Shown here: piece by piece, positions 50,201 through 57,800 of the stretch | How the letters are laid out: each line of letters opens with the position of its first letter | How positions within the stretch are numbered: position 1 is the stretch's first letter | Assembly (NCBI RefSeq): GCF_036884845.1 | Contig: NZ_CP145732.1 | Location: forward strand, 4,030,001 to 4,094,000 | Direction of reading: 5' to 3' | From: Pseudomonas sp. MAG733B | Lineage (GTDB): Bacteria; Pseudomonadota; Gammaproteobacteria; Pseudomonadales; Pseudomonadaceae | DNA length: 64,000 bases | Made by a program: the position numbers and the translations under genes | Notes under the pieces: generated by a model | What the model was told of the DNA's origin: nothing | Seen by the model: only the letters and a program-made list of their open reading frames with translations | Database searches by the model: none

Positions 50201-50806
50201 ACGGGTCTGGTACTGCGCGCCGATATCCAGTTGGCGACACAGTGTCAGGAACTCGCTGACCGTCATTTCGAAGGTAGCAACCTGGAACGTGCCCGGAGTC
50301 GATGTCTCGACAACAAACCCGGACTGGCGATGAAAGGCACCCTCCTCACACTCGGATGCTTCGAAGTTATGCAGCGCCGCCTGTAATAGCGACAGCTTCA
50401 GCACCTCAAACGATGAAACTTCTATTTCAAACACGCCCACCTCCAGCGGGCGCCTGAGACAGACTTGGGTTTTATTGACGTTTACTTCAACGCCAAAACG
50501 TTCCTTCAAGGCTTTGGTGAGTATCGGTTCGGCAAAGGTGTCGATGTCTTGCAGCGCTGACATCGTCTTGTCCAGTCGGGACTGCGCAGCAAAACTGGCG
50601 TTGAAACTGTCCTTGAGTGTCTGCTGTTGCCCGGTTGACGACCGCTGATACCAGTCCGGTGCACGCGTGCCGGTGTCCTTGATTTCGGCCCGTCTTTGCG
50701 GCGTGGCATTGATCAGCCATTGGGGCGTCAGTTGTTCCAGTAGCTCACTGTGAATGCTGCTTTGGCCTGGAAGCGGCCGGGACGAAATCGGCGGATGGTT
50801 AGGCAT
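44237..50806 (-). CDS. Giant LRR protein with C-terminal NEL-type E3 ubiquitin ligase domain
   Basis: This 2189-aa protein starts at the ATG at 50806 with GGAGAG 6 nt upstream. The N-terminal 650 residues or so resemble the dermonecrotic-toxin-type domain of large Pseudomonas proteins, with one hydrophobic stretch (MLGLNMVSMFVPVLGEIMLT). Three leucine-rich-repeat blocks follow (about 1120-1260, 1360-1550, 1670-1870), with repeats such as LQRLDLSRNELTEVP and LRVLNLSGNDITSIP. The last 350 residues are NEL-like, with the CxD motif THGTCVDGR; the catalytic Cys is residue 1997 (codon 44816-44818). IpaH/SspH-family enzymes ubiquitinate host proteins. No secretion signal or secretion genes are seen here. 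A eukaryote-directed role is inferred. Confidence 0.88.
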   Translation of the reverse strand: MPNHPPISSRPLPGQSSIHSELLEQLTPQWLINATPQRRAEIKDTGTRAPDWYQRSSTGQQQTLKDSFNASFAAQSRLDKTMSALQDIDTFAEPILTKALKERFGVEVNVNKTQVCLRRPLEVGVFEIEVSSFEVLKLSLLQAALHNFEASECEEGAFHRQSGFVVETSTPGTFQVATFEMTVSEFLTLCRQLDIGAQYQTRVKAFFQSADVQTLRQQFIASQKAAMRAAAELALLKKDIEPEDYTMILSVTEGEIHPKVGNKPVWFRDLNLMKRRMTGCVVFSISEQYRYTSDFIVYIPHDPEHPLKRYTSEQMREEFKRQFTARDASPAPDDGPTAHQRFFSQFVAYADRPYYFSQFTRKAADAPVDPLRSFWMKVVQYLPPLSTAAHIKELPPERPGKREPVDDPYLNPFGITREGVDGIWSANTDLWTYLYEQNRAKVIADARSHAVPTADVDARVRAEKLNHLLEVGMLGLNMVSMFVPVLGEIMLTVMAGQLLYESFEGAIEWSEGDRVAAKGHLVDVAENLALIAVMAGGGKGLARLTAVKPEAVIERLEPVKRADGEARLWKPDLSAYESNITLDRHSMPDELGQYPVNGKTFIRQSGKVYETTFDPSLEKWRIRHPTDKQAWQPILEHNGHGAWRHTLERPRTWDRLTLLRRIGHITEGFSDEQLLDIADACGVEDNALRKMHMDNMPPPPALADALRLFEGEPGIGGELVEKLRRASPGLSNAAARRVLLDANAEELSRVKATRRIPLRMLEEARWYTQQGREARAFLDLQTGNMTSADSRLLALHALEKLPGWSSEVRLEVRDGHINGPLIDGIGSETATRRKYLVKQGPSYQAFDERGEALNGVPVSGDNFFASIMHALPDESRQALGVPHVSQGASLQQAVIDSAIEHRATLSRLLAERAGNRKSFKSPERITERRVGYFASGRGQGLNPSLVTRVQDVYPALTDQQASGFILAQLRAGKTDAQIYSLLQARMREWEVLESTLDQWVGEPVPDSILQSMLGSRSSVAHNIKQSWRNSPLAGEHSRFRLLDLVCHDPIPQLSADFSHVRDLNVRGQCITDANADALLTRFPKLKRLRINATGNEFSNVPEALSEMRDLRDLSLFSATSYAVDMPSRLNALTGLEDLTVSSASYAPLTLDVSRLHKLRSLEVLAPSMFEWPAGVFELPRLERLSLKGTGIRTLPDSVFEGHEKLWSGLSLDWSSFLRENFKPAYEYVKNHPAHLIDLEEMVRGYSKGELKRLGKGINDSLDGVFNQFAEQWQDAESRFAAVEALSEQYSVLDRQLDDWSSRAIQTPMIKEMMGRTWAKNALKDCWRNGVFKRYGSTGDASVLDLPNLELSEFPELQAGAFPHVQTLYLKGSKASAERIRSFIGGFTELQRLDLSRNELTEVPIAPGELGQLIHLNLSDNSIGAGSAAVQHIEGLQALEYLDLRNNPLQSLDVSALTRLKALSLRGTNLHQWPIGSQNLPELTWLDLRDSQLSELPVQLADDMLLKTNLTGTPLTVQSIATLKLARQRVELAKGLPLGTLERFDLEEVPTVFPPSESGGSIARHLLPLTEVPVGEGPAVLTKRLQRLKPDLADEDAVQVIEQMRTNGLTDAQLSSRLAEWEQTFELLTRRLNGWLYTRGIQGAGWMTSSGTRRLGALRILECWREGLAGTSGSSDSVLNLNGLQLGDLPELPVAFDHVGSLYLTSVKLTTQGSDGFLRAFTQLKTLELNGNELELVPDPVQYMGKLEWLELSSNLVSDNEQLYASLAHLERLKRLDLSYNELDTFDVGTFEALETLDLRNNNLTEWPDGVLDSYRLRVLNLSGNDITSIPEQALDGSHEVLLGGIDLSDNYNLSLESLERLRTYREQGLHETVLGFTRTDLDDLIDDAHGFDEEGSETVESDEELAETEPDAAQKEPWLANAPPEELAGKNEIWNQLAAEPDNAAFFHLIARLQDTQEFRVANADLTRRVWTVMDAAASNTELREVLFASSATHGTCVDGRILTFSGLESKVFTHNALLDIPVGGLSVKGEALLRLSRQLFRLDKVDELATKATRTGQDEAEVRLGYRIGLTDGWDDGLSLPGQPKHMTYASGVTPRQMAEMRTEILNAERSDTFLEDLIQRDYWVNYLKEKYPEVFQALDEMDVQEEVDNADEAAFLSQLFEQAAARNAKMIELSRQEVAEQAGGSNS

Positions 50807-50985
50807 ATTGTCTCTCCAAAAAAGTGGATCGACAGGACACCATTTCGCCAAGCCGCAACTGCGGTAGATAGTTATCGCATTGAGAAAAACCGGTAACGAA
50901 TTGCGTCGATCCGCAGGCAGGTTCAGCACAACAGGATTCGTCGTATTGGCTATGCTTTGAGGACTTATTTCCAGGCGAGGGATAT

Positions 50986-51204
50986 ATGGACGATCCAGTC
51001 GACAACAAGCCGCCGACGTTCTGGCAGATGCTGCACAGTGTAATGGCCGCCGCATTCGGCGTGCAGAGCGGAAAGAATCGCGCGCGGGATTTCACCCACG
51101 GCAAGCCGAGTCATTTCGTGATTCTGGGGATCAGCTTCACCGCCGTGTTTGCGCTCGCGCTGTTCGGCATCGTCAAACTGGTGCTGTATCTGGCGGGGAT
51201 ATGA
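50986..51204 (+). CDS. DUF2970 family small membrane protein
   Basis: This 72-aa protein has one C-terminal transmembrane helix (residues 45-70, FVILGISFTAVFALALFGIVKLVLYLAG) and an N-terminal FWQMLHSVMAAAFGVQSGKNRARDF segment typical of DUF2970. Function is unknown. It is divergent from the NEL gene and converges on the substrate-binding protein gene 6 bp away. Confidence 0.85.
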   Translation: MDDPVDNKPPTFWQMLHSVMAAAFGVQSGKNRARDFTHGKPSHFVILGISFTAVFALALFGIVKLVLYLAGI

Positions 51205-51210
51205 AGCGGC

Positions 51211-52296
51211 TCAGTGCATCAGGGTTTGCAGGGTGAACGGGTAACGCCAGGACGTCGGTCGCCCTTTTGCCGAGAGCTTGTGAAAATCCACACCGAAATC
51301 CTGCTTGGCGCCCATTGCCAGCAGGCGCTTGGCTTGTGCCCGGTCAATCAACTGCAACAACGGAATCTGCCGGTCGCGACCGCCGTACTGGCTGATGTCG
51401 ACACCTTCGTCGTAGTCGTGTAATTGCACCAACGCCCAGCCGCCCAGGCTGAAGTGCCCGCCGAGCAGCACGCTCAAACGGTTGTCCAGCAACGCCTGCA
51501 ATGCTGCGGGCGAATTGTTGATGGTGCCGAACAGCGCGTCCTTGCCGGGTTTGCCGCCAGACTCTTCAAAGGCGTGCATGACGCCAAAACCCATTTCGTC
51601 ATTGGCGGACCACACCAGCGAGGTCTGCGGGTAGCGTTTGAACAGGACCTTGGCCTGTTCGTAGGCGCGCTCGCGGGTCCAGCCGCCGTACACCATCTGC
51701 CGCAGGCGCACTTCAGGATGCTCGGCCAATGCCCTGCGCATGCCTTTTTCACGCAACTGCGCGGACGGCGTGATTTTCAACCCCGAGAATGCCAGCAGGT
51801 CGATGGACTGACCGGGAGCCACCGGACGGTGCAGCCGAATCAGTTCCTTGAGCATCAGGTAGCCGCCCTCCTCGTCGTTGGGCACAAGGCTGCCGACCCA
51901 ATCGGGGTATTTGTCGGGCCGGGCACCGAGCAATCGCATCTGGTCCGGGGTCAGGGCGTTGTTGACGATAAACAGCTTCACTCCGCTGCCCTGGGCCAGG
52001 CGCAGGATTTCCGGGGCGATGTATTGCTCGTTGACGAACACCAAGTAGTCAGGCCGCTTGGGCCCTTGCAGCGCATCGCGCGCCTGTTTGATGGTGATGT
52101 CGGAGTTGCGGTCGGAATATTCAATGTGCAACTCCATGCCCAGGTCCTTTGCGGCCGCCTGCATGAATTGCGAGTAACTGACCCAGAAAGCTTCTCGGGT
52201 GGTTCCTGGATTAAGGAACAGCACCGACGCCGCCTGAGCGCAAGGTCCCACGACCGTACCCAGCGTCAGCAATACGCCACACAGAAACTTCAACAT
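51211..52296 (-). CDS. Periplasmic sugar-type substrate-binding protein
   Basis: This 361-aa type-I periplasmic binding protein of the Peripla_BP_4 kind has a signal peptide (residues 1-22, PCAQA-A). The two-lobe fold is indicated by VLFLNPGTTREAFW, DYLVFVNEQYIAPE, LVWSANDEMGFGVMHAFEE and GTINNSP. No ABC permease or ATPase is next to it, so it may serve a distant transporter or a sensory protein. Ligand unknown. Confidence 0.78.
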   Translation of the reverse strand: MLKFLCGVLLTLGTVVGPCAQAASVLFLNPGTTREAFWVSYSQFMQAAAKDLGMELHIEYSDRNSDITIKQARDALQGPKRPDYLVFVNEQYIAPEILRLAQGSGVKLFIVNNALTPDQMRLLGARPDKYPDWVGSLVPNDEEGGYLMLKELIRLHRPVAPGQSIDLLAFSGLKITPSAQLREKGMRRALAEHPEVRLRQMVYGGWTRERAYEQAKVLFKRYPQTSLVWSANDEMGFGVMHAFEESGGKPGKDALFGTINNSPAALQALLDNRLSVLLGGHFSLGGWALVQLHDYDEGVDISQYGGRDRQIPLLQLIDRAQAKRLLAMGAKQDFGVDFHKLSAKGRPTSWRYPFTLQTLMH

Positions 52297-52412
52297 TTGT
52301 CGTCCGAGCCCCCGGAAATTCGCCGCGCATTATAGCCAGCGAACGCCCGCAAAACGGCGTTTATTCCGGTTTTTGTCCGACAATCGTCGGAACGAGGCCC
52401 GGACGGGGTCGC

Positions 52413-52526
52413 TTATTGGTGACTGACCCAAAATACCGCAGTGCCGACGACCAGAATGATCAGGAACAGAATCGCCCAGGCATCGACCGTGCTATCGCTT
52501 TTCCTTGCTTTGGTTGGGTTGCTCAT
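52413..52526 (-). CDS. 37-aa single-helix membrane protein
   Basis: This short gene encodes MSNPTKARKSDSTVDAWAIL and continues as one strongly hydrophobic helix (FLIILVVGTAVFWV, residues 21-34) ending in SHQ. AGAGG lies 8 nt before the ATG at 52526. The basic N-terminus predicts N-in topology. It sits between the binding-protein gene and cysI. No function is known. Confidence 0.6.
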   Translation of the reverse strand: MSNPTKARKSDSTVDAWAILFLIILVVGTAVFWVSHQ

Positions 52527-52819
52527 TGCATCGCCTCTTGTCGGTTTTATCGGTGATTGCATAAAGACTCGACCACAGTTAAGACGATGATTGTCCGCAC
52601 GACAAATGTGGGTTAGTTGACAACAATTCTCGTTAGTCGATTTGGTTCTTTACATATACTCAAACATCACTTTTGCGCATAACTGCAAACTGGTATCTTG
52701 CCCCGGCTCCATAGGGAGTGCGCGGCCGTGCGCGCAGAATTGCAGAGGCTCTTTCGGACTCAAGCAAGCACAAAAACGCAGCTGTATCCGAGCGACCCAA
52801 GCCTGAGAACAGGACTTAT
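52527..52819 (+). promoter_or_regulatory. Long leader/promoter region of cysI
   Basis: This 293-bp stretch between the 37-aa gene and cysI has no gene. It is AT-rich at 52610-52700. A TTGACA lies near 52617, and TATCTT near 52692 with TTTGCG about 16 nt before it could be a -35/-10 pair. Control by CysB is expected for a sulfite reductase gene, but no box could be assigned confidently. Confidence 0.35.
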
Positions 52820-54478
52820 ATGTACGTATACGACGATTACGATCAGCGGATCATCGAGGACCGCGTCAAGCAGTTCCGTGATCAGACCCGACGCTATCTG
52901 GCAGGCGAGCTGAGCGAAGAAGAATTCCGCCCCCTGCGCCTGCAAAATGGCCTCTATATCCAGCGTTTCGCGCCGATGCTGCGAGTCGCGGTGCCTTACG
53001 GCCAACTGACTTCGCGTCAAATGCGAATGATGGCCAAGATTGCCCGCGACTACGACAAGGGCTACGCCCACATCAGTACCCGGCAGAACGTACAGTTCAA
53101 CTGGCCGACCGTGGAAGACATCCCGGACATTCTCGCTGAACTGGCCACCGTGCAGATGCACGCGATCCAGACCAGCGGCAACTGCCTGCGCAACGTCACC
53201 ACCGACCAGTTTGCCGGCGTCGCTGCCGATGAGTTGATCGACCCGCGCCCATGGTGCGAGATCGTCCGCCAGTGGACCACGTTCCACCCGGAATTCGCTT
53301 ACCTGCCGCGCAAGTTCAAGATCGCCGTCAACGGTTCGACCTCGGACCGTGCCGCCATCGAAGTCCACGACATCGGCCTTGAGCCGGTGCACAACGCCGC
53401 CGGCGAACTGGGCTTCCGTGTGCTGGTCGGTGGCGGCCTTGGCCGTACGCCGGTGGTGGGCGCGTTCATCAATGAATTCCTGCCGTGGCAAGACCTGTTG
53501 AGCTACCTCGACGCCATCCTGCGTGTTTACAACCGCTATGGCCGTCGCGACAACAAGTACAAGGCGCGGATCAAGATTCTGGTGAAGGCACTGACGCCTG
53601 AAGTCTTCGCACAGAAAGTCGACGCGGAAATGGAACACCTTCGCGGTGGCCAGACCACGCTGACCGAAGCCGAAGTGCATCGCGTCGCCAAACACTTCGT
53701 CGACCCGGACTACAAGGCACTGGAAAACCAGACTGCCGCACTGGCCGAACTCGATCAGCAAAACCCTGGCTTCGCCCGCTGGCGCACGCGCAATACCCTG
53801 GCCCACAAGAAGCCGGGTTATGTTGCCGTGACCCTGTCCCTGAAGCCGACCGGCGTTGCACCGGGCGACATCACCGACAAGCAGCTCGACGCCGTGGCCG
53901 ATCTGGCCGACCGCTACAGCTATGGTCAACTGCGCACTTCCCACGAGCAGAACATCATCCTGGCCGACGTCGAGCAGGACAAGCTCTTCACCCTGTGGGG
54001 CGAGCTGCGCGAGAAAGGTTTCGCCACGCCGAACATCGGCCTGCTGACCGACATCATCTGCTGCCCGGGCGGTGATTTCTGCTCCTTGGCCAACGCCAAG
54101 TCGATCCCGATCGCCGAATCGATCCAGCGCCGTTTCGACGACCTGGACTACCTGTTCGACATCGGCGAACTGGACCTGAACATCTCCGGTTGCATGAATG
54201 CCTGTGGTCACCACCACGTCGGCCACATCGGCATCCTCGGGGTGGACAAGAAAGGCGAAGAGTTCTATCAGGTGTCCCTCGGCGGCAGCGCCAGCCGTGA
54301 CGCCAGCCTGGGCAAGATCCTCGGCCCGTCCTTTGCCCAGGAAGCCATGCCTGACGTGATCGAGAAGCTGATCGACGTGTACATCGAACAACGTACCGAA
54401 GACGAGCGTTTCATCGACACCTATCAGCGTATTGGCATCGACCTCTTCAAGGAGCGCGTCTATGCAGCGAATCATTAA
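52820..54478 (+). CDS. cysI: Nitrite/sulfite reductase (CysI-type)
   Basis: This 552-aa siroheme/4Fe-4S reductase has duplicated ferredoxin-like half domains. The four cluster cysteines are in CCPGGDFCSLANAKS (CxxGxxxC type, near residue 412) and NISGCMNACGHHHVGHIG (near 455). It reduces sulfite to sulfide in cysteine synthesis. The ATG at 52820 (MYVYDDYDQ) follows AGGA at 6 nt and matches the usual Pseudomonas start; a longer frame lacks similarity. Confidence 0.92.
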   Translation: MYVYDDYDQRIIEDRVKQFRDQTRRYLAGELSEEEFRPLRLQNGLYIQRFAPMLRVAVPYGQLTSRQMRMMAKIARDYDKGYAHISTRQNVQFNWPTVEDIPDILAELATVQMHAIQTSGNCLRNVTTDQFAGVAADELIDPRPWCEIVRQWTTFHPEFAYLPRKFKIAVNGSTSDRAAIEVHDIGLEPVHNAAGELGFRVLVGGGLGRTPVVGAFINEFLPWQDLLSYLDAILRVYNRYGRRDNKYKARIKILVKALTPEVFAQKVDAEMEHLRGGQTTLTEAEVHRVAKHFVDPDYKALENQTAALAELDQQNPGFARWRTRNTLAHKKPGYVAVTLSLKPTGVAPGDITDKQLDAVADLADRYSYGQLRTSHEQNIILADVEQDKLFTLWGELREKGFATPNIGLLTDIICCPGGDFCSLANAKSIPIAESIQRRFDDLDYLFDIGELDLNISGCMNACGHHHVGHIGILGVDKKGEEFYQVSLGGSASRDASLGKILGPSFAQEAMPDVIEKLIDVYIEQRTEDERFIDTYQRIGIDLFKERVYAANH

Positions 54479-54956
54479 GAACAACGAAGTCGTCGACGAA
54501 ACCTGGCACCTGTTGCCCAAGGACTTCAACATCGACGAGATCAGCAACTGCGATGATCTCATCGTGCCGTTGCAACTGTGGCGCGAACACAGCCGCATGC
54601 TGTTGGCCCGCGATGGTGGCCTGGGCGTGTGGCTGGATGCCGATGAAGAAGCCGAAGAGATCGGTGAAGACGCAAACCAGTTCAAGGTGATCGCCCTGAA
54701 CTTCCCGGCCTTCACCGACGGCCGCAACTACTCCAACGCCCGCCTGCTGCGTGACCGTTATGGTTTCAAAGGCGAACTGCGAGCGATTGGTGATGTGCTG
54801 CGTGACCAGTTGTTCTACATGCACCGCTGCGGCTTCGATGCGTTCGCGGTTCGCCCCGATAAAGACCCGTACGAAGCCCTGGAAGGTCTCAAGGACTTCT
54901 CGGTGACCTATCAGGCTGCCACCGACGAACCGCTGCCGCTGTTCCGTCGTCGCTGA
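54462..54956 (+). CDS. DUF934 family protein, CysI partner
   Basis: This 164-aa protein overlaps the end of cysI by 17 bp and has AAGGAG just before its ATG. The DUF934 core includes FTDGRNYSNARLLRDRYGFKGELRAIGDVLRDQLFYMHRCGFDAF. It is found regularly beside this type of sulfite reductase and is proposed to be an accessory or electron-transfer-linked factor. No known catalytic motif is visible. Confidence 0.9.
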   Translation: MQRIIKNNEVVDETWHLLPKDFNIDEISNCDDLIVPLQLWREHSRMLLARDGGLGVWLDADEEAEEIGEDANQFKVIALNFPAFTDGRNYSNARLLRDRYGFKGELRAIGDVLRDQLFYMHRCGFDAFAVRPDKDPYEALEGLKDFSVTYQAATDEPLPLFRRR

Positions 54957-54971
54957 TCAGCGAATCGACAT

Positions 54972-55002
54972 AAAAAAAACCGGGGATTTCCCCGGTTTTT
55001 TT
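54972..55002. terminator. Bidirectional Rho-independent terminator
   Basis: ACCGGGGATTTCCCCGGT, flanked by A8 on one side and T7 on the other, serves the convergent DUF934 and sohB genes. Confidence 0.93.
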
Positions 55003-55026
55003 ATGGCTGCGAGATAACGTTCAGCG

Positions 55027-56049
55027 TTACCAGAAACGTTGCTGGGTCAGACGACTCCACCAGCTCAGCAGAACGCGGTCGACCGACCCGCTGGCCGCCA
55101 TGCCGATACGCTCTTGCAGGCTTTTACGCTCGGCGTAGTGCAAGTGATAGAGCTCGGACTGCTTGGCGCGCTCGGCCAGGTATTCGTCGCTGGTCTTGAG
55201 TTCGTCCACCAACTGCTTGTCGAGCGCCGCGACGCCGAGCCAGATTTCCCCGGTGGCCACTTCGTCGATGGCCAATTGCGGGCGATAGCGGGACACGAAG
55301 TTCTTGAACAGTTGATGGGTGATGTCCAGATCTTCCTGGAACTTTTCCCGACCCTTCTCGGTGTTTTCGCCAAACACCGTCAAGGTGCGCTTGTACTCGC
55401 CGGCGGTCAGCACTTCGAAGTCAATGTCGTGTTTTTTCAGCAGGCGATTGACGTTGGGCAACTGCGCGACCACGCCGATCGAACCGAGGATCGCGAACGG
55501 CGCGCTGATGATCTTCTCGCCGATGCACGCCATCATGTAGCCGCCGCTGGCCGCGACCTTGTCGATGCACACGGTCAATGGCACGCCGGCCTCACGGATA
55601 CGCGCCAGTTGCGAGGACGCCAGACCGTAGCTGTGGACCATGCCGCCGCCGCTTTCCAGGCGCAGCACCACTTCATCCTTCGGCGTGGCGAGGGTCAGCA
55701 GCGCGGTAATTTCGTGACGCAAGCTTTCGGTGGCCGAAGCCTTGATGTCGCCGTCGAAATCCAGCACGAACACCCGGGGTTTGGTCTCGGGTTGTTTCTT
55801 CTGCTTTTTCTCGGTTTTAGCCTGGGACTTGCGCAGGGCCTTGAGCTGGTCCTTGTCGAGCAAGGTTTGCTCCAGCCGTTCACGCAGCCCTTTGTAGAAA
55901 TCATTGAGCTTGCTGACCTGCAACTGGCCGGCGGACTTGCGCCGACCTTTGCTGCGCAAAGCGGCAAAACTGGCCAGGACCACCAGAATGGCGATCACCA
56001 GGGTCACGGTCTTGGCCAGAAAAACGGCGTACTCGGACAAAAACTCCAT
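55027..56049 (-). CDS. sohB: Protease SohB (S49 family)
   Basis: This 340-aa inner-membrane serine protease has an N-terminal anchor (residues 4-27). A basic linker with a KK-rich stretch (KTEKKQKKQPETK, about 77-89) and the S49 domain follow, with the likely Ser nucleophile in KVAASGGYMMAC. A signal-peptide peptidase-like role is known for the family. The start at 56049 (MEFLSEYAVF) is preferred to 56082. Its upstream region holds the left repeat of the integrated element. Confidence 0.9.
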   Translation of the reverse strand: MEFLSEYAVFLAKTVTLVIAILVVLASFAALRSKGRRKSAGQLQVSKLNDFYKGLRERLEQTLLDKDQLKALRKSQAKTEKKQKKQPETKPRVFVLDFDGDIKASATESLRHEITALLTLATPKDEVVLRLESGGGMVHSYGLASSQLARIREAGVPLTVCIDKVAASGGYMMACIGEKIISAPFAILGSIGVVAQLPNVNRLLKKHDIDFEVLTAGEYKRTLTVFGENTEKGREKFQEDLDITHQLFKNFVSRYRPQLAIDEVATGEIWLGVAALDKQLVDELKTSDEYLAERAKQSELYHLHYAERKSLQERIGMAASGSVDRVLLSWWSRLTQQRFW

Positions 56050-56115
56050 AAGACATCCAATGAGGCTTGAAAGGCTCATCATATGGGTTCGAGGCGAACA
56101 ATGTCTAACTCATTG

Positions 56116-56131
56116 GTGACAGTTTGTGGCG
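56116..56131 (+). other. Candidate left attachment repeat
   Basis: GTGACAGTTTGTGGCG is repeated exactly at 62504-62519. It lies 67 bp upstream of the sohB start, in a host intergenic region. A further TTGTGACA follows at 56135. Confidence 0.65.
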
Positions 56132-56375
56132 CTGTTGTGACACTCAGAGCATGGCCTTTGGCCTCAGACCAGCACCATCTTAGCCCCCGCCTCGGCCACC
56201 ATTTGGGACCACAGCGGGACCGACCTAAAGAGGCGCACATGCGTAGGCGGCAAGGACCCATGCGGGCACGCGGCAAGGCTCAGGCGCGAGGCCTACGGGG
56301 GTATTTGCATGTCAATTAAGACTGAGGTGGTCTTAGAGAAATTTTCTCCATATTTTCCTCAGACTTTATGGGCCC
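56132..56375. other. Non-coding stretch at left end of element
   Basis: No supported gene is seen. TAAGAC and GTCTTA form a small hairpin around 56317-56335 that could end leftward transcription of the 53-aa gene. Confidence 0.4.
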
Positions 56376-56537
56376 TCATGCCACCGCATAGACCTCAGCG
56401 ACCAGCTCACCAAGGACCTCAGAGATGGCCTCAGCGTTAGCGATCCCACAGGTCGCCCCAAGGATGCCGACAAGCTTCCAGAACGCTCTGGACGTTAGGA
56501 CAGCCTTCACGACTGCCCACGGTTTCATATGGACCAT
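56376..56537 (-). CDS. 53-aa hydrophobic small protein of the element
   Basis: The protein begins MVHMKPWAVVKAVLTSRAFW and has one hydrophobic stretch (KLVGILGATCGIA, residues 21-33) before an acidic tail (AEAISEVLGELVAEV). AGGAG lies 8 nt before the ATG at 56537, which supports expression. It is last in the KilA-N operon. Holin-like or membrane-regulatory roles are possible, but nothing specific is recognised. Confidence 0.6.
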   Translation of the reverse strand: MVHMKPWAVVKAVLTSRAFWKLVGILGATCGIANAEAISEVLGELVAEVYAVA

Positions 56538-56706
56538 CGTTAAGGCTCCTGTTGATATGGTTCGTGTTGCAGTAGGTATCGTGGTGAAGCCTCAAACACC
56601 CGGATTTGTAGCGGATGAAACTCAAACCTTAAATTGGCTTGAGGCTTCCCACGAGACCCACGAGGTCCCCGCGAAGGGACCCCAATGGTTCTTGATGGTG
56701 GTGTTG

Positions 56707-57738
56707 TTACTCTTCTTCAGGCTCAGCGAAGACCACGCGAGTGATTAGCGGAAAGCTAACTGTCTCGGTCTGCAACTTCTCGGTAGGGTCGGCAGGGTTA
56801 GCCAGCTTCAAGCGAACTTTGCCCTGAGCGATTACGTCAGCCACACCGGTGACCTCAAGATCCCAGCCTTGAATGGCCGGATTGCGAGTGGTCCTTACGT
56901 CCCAGATGTCGCCGTCTGGTCCCTCACGGAAGGACAACGAAGAGAAGCCCATAGGCAGCATGAACACACCATGGTCTTCGCCTGAGTAGAACTGAGTACG
57001 GGTCCCCAAATAGTCTTCAAGGTCATCGTGTCCAGCACGCTGAGCGGCACGGTTCAGGACAGCAGACAAGGCCACAGGCATCAGCAGCACGAAGGACTCA
57101 AGGTCGCGACCCACTGCAAGGTTCAGGTTCATGGTCAGGGCGTCCACGATGTCCTCTGCACGCTCACGCGGAGTGGCACTCAAGGCACCCGTAAAGGTCT
57201 TGGTCTCAGTGGACTGAGAGTCCTTCAAGATCCCCGCAACGACACCACCACAGGTCAGCTCAAAGTCATCCAGCAACTTCTTACCGGTCTGCTGTAAGCC
57301 CTCACCGGACCAGCCAGCAATGAGATGAGCGTCCAAGAAGGTGGCACGGAAGGAGAACAATGCGGCCTTGTCGCAAGGCTCCGTGAAGATCACGTCCCCG
57401 ACAATAGCCTGACCATTGGTGAACTCTGATTTGTCACCGTAGATGCTGGTACGAGGGTCGAAGGTAACCGAACGGTTCTGCATCACGACCAGTTGTTGAG
57501 CGGTTGGCTCAGTCTTGGCCGGACGGAACTCGCAAGGGATCGCATTAGCCGCTTCTTCCTTCCAGTCGCCCTCATTGAAATACTCGTCGAGGGCCTGAGA
57601 GAAGATCTCGACGTAAATACTGGTGTCCGCTGCCATTCCTTCCTTGATCTTGTCGGCACGGGTGAACTGAATACGGGTCGAGCCCTCAGTTTGGGACACG
57701 GTATATGCGTTGGGTGCTTCGTATTGATCGCGTTTCAT
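56707..57738 (-). CDS. 343-aa protein of the element, possibly coat-like
   Basis: This soluble acidic protein has no signal or membrane helix, and AGGAG lies 12 nt before the ATG. The central and C-terminal parts (NLNLAVGRDLESFVLLMPVA, then a helix LSAVLNRAAQRAG, FYSGEDHGVFMLP and WDVRTTRNPAIQGWDLEV) have the strand-helix-strand rhythm seen in HK97-fold capsid proteins. The length, about 345 aa, would fit a small-phage coat protein. It follows a short charged gene, as coat genes follow scaffolds. This is a structural guess, not a recognised family. Confidence 0.5.
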   Translation of the reverse strand: MKRDQYEAPNAYTVSQTEGSTRIQFTRADKIKEGMAADTSIYVEIFSQALDEYFNEGDWKEEAANAIPCEFRPAKTEPTAQQLVVMQNRSVTFDPRTSIYGDKSEFTNGQAIVGDVIFTEPCDKAALFSFRATFLDAHLIAGWSGEGLQQTGKKLLDDFELTCGGVVAGILKDSQSTETKTFTGALSATPRERAEDIVDALTMNLNLAVGRDLESFVLLMPVALSAVLNRAAQRAGHDDLEDYLGTRTQFYSGEDHGVFMLPMGFSSLSFREGPDGDIWDVRTTRNPAIQGWDLEVTGVADVIAQGKVRLKLANPADPTEKLQTETVSFPLITRVVFAEPEEE

Positions 57739-57800
57739 GATGGGTATTTACTCCTGAATAAGTTGTCTTGAAGGGTTCGTAACGAGGGACGCTGTGGGGA

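Noticed and set aside
56425..56748. 107-codon plus-strand frame at the left end of the element
   Set aside because: It overlaps the well-supported minus-strand 53-aa gene and the end of the 343-aa gene, and has no ribosome site.
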